Source: Nansenia antarctica (lineage: Eukaryota; Chordata; Actinopteri; Argentiniformes; Microstomatidae). From it: a stretch of 64,000 nt of DNA. Both the position numbers and the translations under genes were made by a program. A model generated the notes under the pieces. It was not told the origin of the DNA. It searched no databases and saw only the letters and a program-made list of their open reading frames with translations. Where the stretch lies: NCBI GenBank assembly GCA_963989245.1, contig OZ022344.1:7626610-7690609 (forward strand), in the 5' to 3' direction. Each line of letters begins with the position of its first letter. Positions within the stretch are counted from its first letter, which is position 1. This document shows, piece after piece, positions 56,278-64,000 of the stretch.

Positions 56278-56461
56278 TATCAGTGGCCTTGTGGCTAGAG
56301 TGTCTGCCCTGAGAACAGAAGGTGGGCATTCAATCCCTGGCCATACCAAAAACTCTAAAATAGTACCTTGATGTCTCTCTGCTTGGCACAATAAGGAAAT
56401 GCATTTGGAGTAAGGCCCCTGACAGACTAGTGTCCTGTCCCGGGAGTGTACAGGGTGCAGC

Positions 56462-56640
56462 AGGTAGCCTAGAGGTTAAAGACTCTGGCCAGCGATCGGT
56501 AAATTGCTGGTTCGATCCCCCACCCCAGGCATTATATCTTAGGTGCCTACCACTGCCGTTGTGCCCTTGAGCAAAGAACTAACTGTCAGTCGAAGATGGC
56601 TGACCCATCAAGCTGCCTCATGCTACAGAAAAAGGAGATT
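56462..56640 (+). repeat. tRNA-derived SINE (family F)
   Basis: gtagcctagaggttaaagac and gctggttcgatcccccaccc resemble A and B boxes. The body reads gcctaccactgccgttgtgc. It lacks the paired stems of a functional tRNA. Confidence 0.65.
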
Positions 56641-57041
56641 GGCTCAGTTTCTAGTCTGCAAAGGTGTCTCTCTAGGCCTGTATTCACAAATATAGGAAAA
56701 ATACAGAAAAAAGTCCCCACCTGTCCATATAATTGTATTCATTATTAGCTTAAAGCCAAAATCGATCGTACGCTGAGAAGCTTCGTGGATGCATTTACAT
56801 TTAGATTTTTTTAAAGGAACAGTAGAGGAACTGTACAGGGGGGTAGTGGGGGGGTGAAGAGGTATTTAGGAGGGACAGACAGTTGAAAACAGTCCTACTT
56901 CTTACTCCTTCACGACGCCAGATAATTGAGAGACTTGAAAATGTTACTTGTGATAAATTCATAACCAAGCTCTCTCTCATTGAAAAGCAACATCTTCCTT
57001 CTAACCACCGCTAACAAAATGTGTAGTGTTAAAACATCGGA

Positions 57042-57554
<513 letters not shown>

Positions 57555-57947
57555 AGATAACCCCAGTGAATGCAGGCCTTGGTCTTTACTGAATGTCTTG
57601 TGTTTGTGTTCAGTCTGCTGTTCTATTTCATGTACATTTTATGACACATTTCAAGATACCACTATCAAGGGGAAGAAGCAATAGCAAACCTATACGCTTT
57701 GAGGTCAAGACGGAAATCTTATCTTACAACCAATACATCGTTTATCATGTCTTTTATGCAACGGGCTGGTTCTTGCATCATATGTGTCCTTCTAAGATTT
57801 GCTGTATGTCAAGAAGTGTATGTTGTACCATAAACATGGAAATGGTGTGAATGATCGAGGATTCTCAGATAAAACGGATTAAACCATGTAGAGAAAAGTA
57901 TTTCATTTTCATTTACATTCAAAACAACTAATTTAAGACTATTACTG

Positions 57948-58143
57948 TTGTGGGTGGCCTAGTGGAATGTTGAGCTAGACTGGTGATCAGAAGGTCATGA
58001 GTTCAAATCCCACTTGGGGGAACACCACCACTAGTGTGCCCTTGTGTAAGGCACTTAGCTCTAAGTTACTCCAGGGAGAGTAAGTCCCTGTAATCTCTAA
58101 TTGTAAGTCGCTTTGGATGAAAGCGTCTACTAAATGGTTAAAA
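57948..58143 (+). repeat. SINE family C (plus strand)
   Basis: ggtggcctagtggaatgttg, aaggtcatgagttcaaatcc and tcgctttggatgaaagcgtc. It is the only plus-strand copy of this family in the window. Confidence 0.8.
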
Positions 58144-58355
58144 TGTTGATGGGTATATCTACTCAAAGGAATGTCCTTGTTCTCGAATGCTGATACAAAG
58201 AGAGGAGACAGATTATTTATTAAACTCTACCAGAGACATTCCATGACCATAAAGATAGTTGACAAACTACATGACACAATATGCTCATCACCACGCAGAG
58301 CAAGTCCTCGCCACACACAGGTATGTTGACCTTTGACCCTGTCTTATCACACCTG

Positions 58356-58424
58356 TATAAATGGTTGAGAGCTGAGCTGGCTGGAGGACAGACACATCTG
58401 GCTTCACTCTGAGAAGAGGAACAG
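58356..58424 (+). promoter_or_regulatory. chia: Chitinase core promoter and non-coding first exon
   Basis: A TATA box (tataaat at 58356-58362) lies about 30 bp upstream of a short purine-rich stretch that ends in a donor (gaggaacag/gtagga, 58424/58425). Its distance to the first coding exon fits a non-coding 5' exon. The transcription start near 58386 is inferred, not seen. Confidence 0.55.
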
Positions 58425-58734
58425 GTAGGACTTGTTTTAGTATTGTTGTATATGTTTCTTTATTACTATCACCAGTCAGTATGGTGTTTTATAACTTCTT
58501 AATTAGATTATTATAGAGGAGTAATATACTGTAGGTTTTTCCTTTGATACATTGCGGTCAGGTACAATTATGGCAACACAGTGAATAATGCTTCCGCTTT
58601 TAGATTGTCTGGAGTAGTTTTGATCAGTATAAACCAGTTTCCATAATAGACCATTGATCTGGCCAGACACAAAAAAGAAATAAAATAAAGTATAGAGGCC
58701 TAATTAAGGTAGTGCTGGGGACACATGGGAAGGG

Positions 58735-59090
58735 GGGGGGGGAGAGGGTTAACTGGTGAAGGCGAGCTTGAAGAGGTGGGTTTTGAGGGCCTGTTTAAAT
58801 GTTGGGAGGGTGTTGGCCTGTCTGATGTGATTGGGGAGGGCGTTCCAGAGGGACGGTGCTACGGCTGAAAAGGCCCTATCACCCCAGGTCCGGAGCTTGG
58901 TCCTGGTGGTCTTGAGGGTGGTTTGGTCGTCAGACCTGAGGCAACGGGAGGGGGTGTGGAGGGGGACGAGGTCGGCAAGGTAGGAGGGGGCCAGATTGTT
59001 GATGGCCTTGTAAGTGGTGAGTAGGACTTTGAATTGGATCCTGAATTTGACCGGGAGCCAGTGTAGGGAGCCAATGTGTGTAGTATACTA
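58735..59090 (-). mobile_element. LINE-derived fragment in chitinase 5' intron
   Basis: The minus strand resembles the region between the reverse transcriptase and the 3' end of fish LINEs (ggctccctacactggctccc, caatctggccccctcctacc, ctggaacgccctccccaatc). The frame is broken. Confidence 0.6.
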
Positions 59091-59247
59091 CCACATTCCC
59101 AATAATCTGCAAACATCTTTTTACTTTACTTTGGCTTTACAGGGACCATCTGACATCAAGCTATGATAACATGACCATGCTTGCATTATGTGTTTTTAAG
59201 GTCCTCGTTGGTATTGAAAGGAGTGAGTGAGCAGCCGCAAACTCAAC

Positions 59248-62025
59248 ATGGCAAGACTAACTATTCTGGCTGGTAAGTCAGAATAACCCCAACCGTGTTC
59301 ACAGAACAGTAACACAATTAAACCTTAAAATGTACCAGCCTTGTTAGAAAACATCAAGTGACCCAAGTTACACAGACAATGCAAGACAATATGAGTATTC
59401 CGTGTGGAATACTATATAATAAGTGTCATTTACAATGTTATGAACAAATCTTTTCTTTTTTTTAGGATTGGCCCTCGTGATGTGCCTTCAAATGGGTAAG
59501 CCATGTTCACTCGTTCTTACACTAGATTTGAGATTAGATTAAATATTCTTTGATTCTTTATTGTCACTGACAGAGTACTAAGACAATGAAACACAGACAG
59601 CTTTACATGTCTAGCCTATGTTAATACAACTCTAACGCCTTAATCATTGTTATTTTATTATTCAACAGTGTCATCAACCAAACTGGTGTGTTACTTCACT
59701 AACTGGTCCCAGTACAGGCCCGGCACAGGGAAGTACCTGCCCGCCAACGTAGACCCAAACCTCTGCACACATCTCATCTACGCCTTCTCCATCATCAACC
59801 ACGCCAACGAGCTAGTCACCTACGAGTGGAACGATGAGACTCTCTACAAGTCCTTCAATGGGCTTAAGACTCAGTAAGCTTTGCATGTTCGGTAAAATTA
59901 CATTTTAGGCCCACTAGGTGGCGTAGCGGGTTAAGCGTCGACCATGTAACCGCAGGGTCCCCGGTTCGATTCCGGCCGGGGACATATCCTGAATGTCATC
60001 CCTCCTCTCTCTCTCACCAATCCTTCCTGTCATAATCTATACTGTACTGTCAATAAAAAATAAAAAATATGAGTGGGACTGCCCCACTCAGAAAAAATAA
60101 CTTTAAAAAAAAATGTTTACGCCCACCAACAATGAATGACACATTCTTCATGGTCATAAAAATGCATGTCATTCTATGACCATTATAACTTTGTATACCA
60201 GTATTGTTGAAATTGCGAGGGGTATAATGCTACCCAATAAAACAAATGATGAATTGTTCATTAAAAAAAAAAAAAATTATGCTAGCTTGATTGGTTTATG
60301 ACAGGATCTATTATGTCAACTTTCTTGTACAGGAATTCGCATTTGAAGACTTTGTTGGCAGTTGGTGGGTGGAATTTCGGAACCACTCAGTAAGTATTTT
60401 TGCAAGATAGCCTTTATAATGATATGAATATGTTTCAGAGGAGATCAGAATTCATGAGCAGCACTACTGATAATTAATAAATACTGAAATAGAAAATGTT
60501 CAAATGTATGTTTATGTATAAATTAATGTTAACATGTATCGTTGAAGTGGAATCAAAATGTAATGACTGAGCTTGAATGACTCTCTCTCTCCAGGTTCAC
60601 CATCATGGTGTCGACCCCCGCCAATCGGCAGAAGTTCATCCAGTCCTCTATCAGTTTCCTGCGGACGCACGGCTTCGATGGACTGGACCTGGACTGGGAG
60701 TACCCTGGAGCACGAGGGAGCCCCCCCGTGGACAAGGAGAGATTCACACTGTTGTGCAAGGTCAGTTTGGACATCAAAGCCAAAGACATACTCACAACAA
60801 ACATCTGCATAATCGGCCCCTGGAGGTGCAATATTTCATAGACAGTATCACTATTACAAACACACATCTTGGTTCTGGGTTCCAGGAGTTGAACGAAGCG
60901 TATGAGAAGGAGGCTGCTGAAACCAGACGACCGAGGCTGCTTCTTACCGCTGCAGTGGCTGCTGGGAAAGAAAATATTGAAAATGGTTACCAGATCGCTG
61001 AGATCTCAAAGTATGTTCACAGGGACATGAGTTCTTGTTTACAACAGTGTCTTCATTCACTAGGTTTTGTTTATTAGTACAGTCATATTCACCTGAGAAA
61101 GATCAGTCAGTCAGTTAGTTATACAGTTGACAGGTCTCTCTGGACTAACTTAGGGCTATAAGTGCCTTACTCAAGGGCACACTAGTGGTGATGTTCCTAG
61201 GTGGAATTTGAACTCATGACCTTCTGGTAACCCAGTCCAAGTCACTATCCACTAGGCCAGGCCACCACTACCCCACTGTGTCAGCTGGAGTTGACATGTT
61301 GTCTGTGTAACAGATACCTGGACTTCATCAATGTGATGAGCTATGACATGCGCGGAGCTTGGGACCCTGTCACAGGCCACAACAGTCCCCTGTATCGGAG
61401 TGCAGCAGATGAAGGACAGCTCATCTACTTTAACGTGGTAAGTCAAACACAAGATTACCGTATTTTCGGTTAAATATGTTTTTAGGGCATTTCTGCTTTA
61501 TTGGGATAGAGACAGTAGAGATGGACAGGAAGGATGGGTGAGAGAGAGGAGGGGTGACATGCAGGATATGTCGACGGCCTGAATCGCACCCGGAGACCCT
61601 GCGATGATATGGCATACGCCTTAGTGTGCTACGCCACTTATGCACCCAGTAAAACCTATTCTAAAGGGAAACGTCTTATCACAACCATTAGAGAAGAGAC
61701 TCATGAGACCCCAATACCAGGCTCCGCACCAAGCTTCTGCTCGGCTGCGCCGCGCCTGTGGAACAGCCTTCCTAGCCAGCTAAGGGCAGTACAGAGCCTG
61801 GACTCTTTTAAGACAGGCCTAAAAACCTTTTTATTCAAAAAGGCCTTTGACTGTTGAACGTGTGTTCATTCTTGTGATTTATTTTGATTTTCTTTACTAT
61901 GTTTTTAACTTATTATGTTTTTAGGTTGTTTTGTTTTTAACTTATTGTGTTTTTACGGTTGTTGTTTTTTCTCTCTGTAGCACTCTGAGATTCTTTTGAA
62001 TGAAAAGTGCAATACAAATAAAATG

Positions 62026-62082
<57 letters not shown>

Positions 62083-63988
62083 CATGACTCATCCCCCCCC
62101 CCCCTGCTCCCCCTCCCACCCTTGTCTACAGGACTATGCAATGAAGCACTGGAAGGATCAGGGGACCCCTCTTGAAAAGCTCATAATGGGTTTCGCCACC
62201 TATGGACGCACATTCCGCATCACCTCAGCAGCCAATGGCGTTGGTGCTCCCGCGAGTGGAGCTGCCTCTGCCGGACCCTACACTCGGGAAGCTGGCTTCT
62301 GGTCCTATTATGAGGTCAGTGCAGGGTCAAAGTTCAAGCAATACTATAGATGCAATCAGCTATTCTATAGATGAGAAATTGTGAAACTCGAGTCTCGGGT
62401 ATCAAAAAAGAGATTTTAACACAATCTTGTAAATGAATTCCAAGTTATTTTATATATTATATATATTTATATTAACCTTCATAGTACAACATAATCTCTC
62501 CTCAAACGCGGCAACAGATAAATAATGTTATACCTGAGGCCATGCTTACTCTTTTTTCTTCCACTAGATCTGCGGTTTCCTCAAGGGAGCCGATCTCCAG
62601 TGGATTGAGGAGCAGAAGGTCCCCTATGCCACCAAAGGAAATGAGTGGGTTGGATTTGACAACAAAGAGAGCTTTGAGATCAAGGTAAACACCTCAGCTA
62701 CAATTCAAAACTTATTGGAGATCATAAGGAAAATACCTCTTCAATATGCAGACCCTTAGAGACTGTTATACACAGTGGAGGACAATGAGATACAGTCAAA
62801 TGTTTATTGTCGTTTCAAAACCATTATAGCTTTTTTTATGGATAATAATGGTGGTGTTACATTTATCCAAATACAGCCCCTGATGTAGAGTAAAAGGTAA
62901 CTGTCATTCTATAGGCACGCTATATGAAAGACAACAAGTTTGGAGGAGCTTTCATCTGGGCTCTGGACCTGGACGACTTTTCTGGACAGTTCTGTGGACA
63001 GGGTCAATATCCCCTGATCAGTCACCTGCGTTCTCTGATAGCCTCAGGTAATCACACATTACACACACACATGTACCTTGTATCTTGTCCTATCAGCCAT
63101 ACCTTGATACAATGTGGTAACTCTTTAGAAAGTAGAACAACAAGAGTCCCCCCCTATTCCACTAGTGTAATAACAAAAAAACTCAATTCTATTACTTACT
63201 ATGTGGTTACAAACCAATGACAATTTCGTTACCAGAGTAATTACAGTGTACATGGGTATAAGGGCAAATTAATGTTAAGTGTTGCCTGATAGGCTAATGA
63301 GAAAATGTTGCATGACAAATACATATTCCATATAGAATACACAGCGTAAATGCGCCAATTCCTGCGAACCCCCCACCCTGTGCAGTGGTATGCCATATTT
63401 TGTCCCGTATTTGGTAGTGAGAAAGGTGCCAACCGTAATTCCATACTTCGTGACGTTAGAATTATAAGGTTCTATCTCCATTTTTGTCAAAATTGAGTTT
63501 TTTACATAATCTGATCCATTAGGTGTTTATTAATGCCTGTGTGTTATTTTTAAAATGTTGACATTTTTGAGTTAGTAATTCATAAAATACAAAGGTTCCA
63601 TCTCACAAAACATAATGGAATGTAAAAACTTTGACGCTCAATATCTCTGAACTACCCTGAACGGAGATAGAACCTTATAATTCTAAAGGTCACGACTTGA
63701 CACACTTTGTTTTTGACAGACTTGCCGCCCCTCCCTTCCACGACCACCCATCGACCGGCAGTCACCTCACCAGGTGGTGCGACCCCCACCACTGTGGCCT
63801 CCACCACCTCCACCACCACCCACCTCCCCGGCAGTGGCTTCTGCAACGGGAAGGCTGACGGCATCTACCCCAATGATACAGATGCCAACTCCTTCTATCA
63901 GTGTTTCGTGGGACGCACCTACCTCCAGAAGTGCCACAGCGTGCTTGTTTACAACCCACAGTGCATGTGCTGCGACTGGAAACTGTAG
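59248..63988 (+). CDS. chia: Acidic chitinase (GH18 + CBM14), 11 coding exons
   Basis: A secreted endochitinase that cleaves beta-1,4-linked chitin, in fish typically a stomach enzyme. Exons: 59248-59272, 59466-59495, 59669-59873, 60333-60389, 60595-60760, 60886-61010, 61314-61437, 62132-62314, 62568-62684, 62915-63047 and 63720-63988, all GT/AG and in phase: 477 aa, as in mammalian AMCase (476). The signal peptide spans MARLTILAGLALVMCLQ, then KLVCYFTNWSQYRPG. The GH18 active-site motif DGLDLDWEYP is intact with catalytic Glu at about 141, so it should be an active enzyme rather than a chi-lectin. Substrate-cleft motifs follow: NVMSYDMRGAWD, GFATYGRTF and GAFIWALDLDDF. A Thr/Pro/Ser linker (about 390-428) leads to a six-Cys CBM14 chitin-binding domain ending QCMCCDWKL. 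The stop lies 12 bp before the window end. Introns hold two SINEs and a LINE tail. Confidence 0.97.
59917..60065 (+). repeat. tRNA-derived SINE (family E)
   Basis: ggtggcgtagcgggttaagc (A box) and ggttcgattccggccgggga (B box), a short body and the A-rich end caataaaaaataaaaaatat. It lies in chitinase intron 3. The acceptor-stem complement is absent, so it is not a tRNA gene. Confidence 0.75.
61125..61275 (-). repeat. SINE family C in chitinase intron 6
   Basis: A minus-strand copy (gggctataagtgccttactc ... gaactcatgaccttctggta ... actatccactaggccagg), ending about 40 bp before exon 7. Confidence 0.75.
61630..62082 (+). mobile_element. LINE 3' end with (TTA)n tail in chitinase intron 7
   Basis: Translation near 61700-61855 gives C-S-A-A-P-R-L-W-N-S-L-P and L-K-T-F-L-F-K-K-A-F, the C-terminal block of fish Rex/L2 elements. 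It is followed by a 3' UTR, gtgcaatacaaataaaatgc and about 17 TTA units. Confidence 0.8.
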
Positions 63989-64000
63989 AATGCGGAGTGA

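Noticed and set aside
59917..59990. A tRNA gene
   Set aside because: A- and B-box-like sequences are present, but the acceptor stem does not pair and a SINE body follows; it is a tRNA-derived SINE head. The same applies to the other SINE heads.

Overview
This is a piece of teleost fish nuclear genome. Five intron-containing vertebrate genes sit among dense (TG)n/(CA)n microsatellites, minisatellites, tRNA-derived SINEs, LINE 3' ends, Tc1-like transposons and palindromic MITEs. Several repeats (the cagtggaggctggtgg MITE, the aaaagggttcc-type repeat near 38.5 kb, the Tc1-type accagtcaaaagtttgg ends) resemble families I know from salmonid, pike and smelt-like fishes, so a protacanthopterygian is a reasonable but unproven guess. 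No prokaryotic gene, CRISPR array or operon is present.

Layout: (1) 1974-6369, minus, a monocarboxylate transporter of the MCT2/SLC16A7 type, 4 coding exons, 500 aa. (2) 8491-10254, plus, a small mitochondrial-type DCC/DUF393 protein, 3 exons, 165 aa. (3) 13784-21291, plus, PNPLA8 (calcium-independent phospholipase A2 gamma), 8 coding exons, about 955 aa, followed directly by a 29-bp minisatellite. (4) 29622-52870, plus, neurofascin: 24 core coding exons plus a 12-nt RSLE microexon and a possible 36-nt cassette exon, 1170 aa without the small exons, with 6 Ig, 4 FNIII, one membrane segment and an ankyrin-binding FIGQY tail. (5) 59248-63988, plus, a complete acidic chitinase (GH18 + CBM14), 11 coding exons, 477 aa. 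All exon borders were read by eye from GT/AG sites, and phase is conserved through every junction.

The genes do not form a pathway. The pnpla8 -> L1-family gene order and orientation matches human PNPLA8 -> NRCAM, but here the L1-family member is neurofascin, which suggests ancient paralogous linkage. The most interesting observations are: a four-copy motif in the PNPLA8 N-terminal region that I know as single-copy in human; a PNPLA8 C-terminus that ends inside a minisatellite and lacks the SKL peroxisomal signal; a neurofascin locus with no room for the mucin/FN5 exons; (TG)n arrays pressed against three splice acceptors, one of them upstream of the phase-neutral membrane-segment exon; and a neurofascin intron 5 that is a nested stack of Tc1, L2-like, SINE, Rex-like LINE and minisatellite. 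I found no clearly new molecular system; the window is an ordinary vertebrate gene region with unusual repeat-gene interactions.
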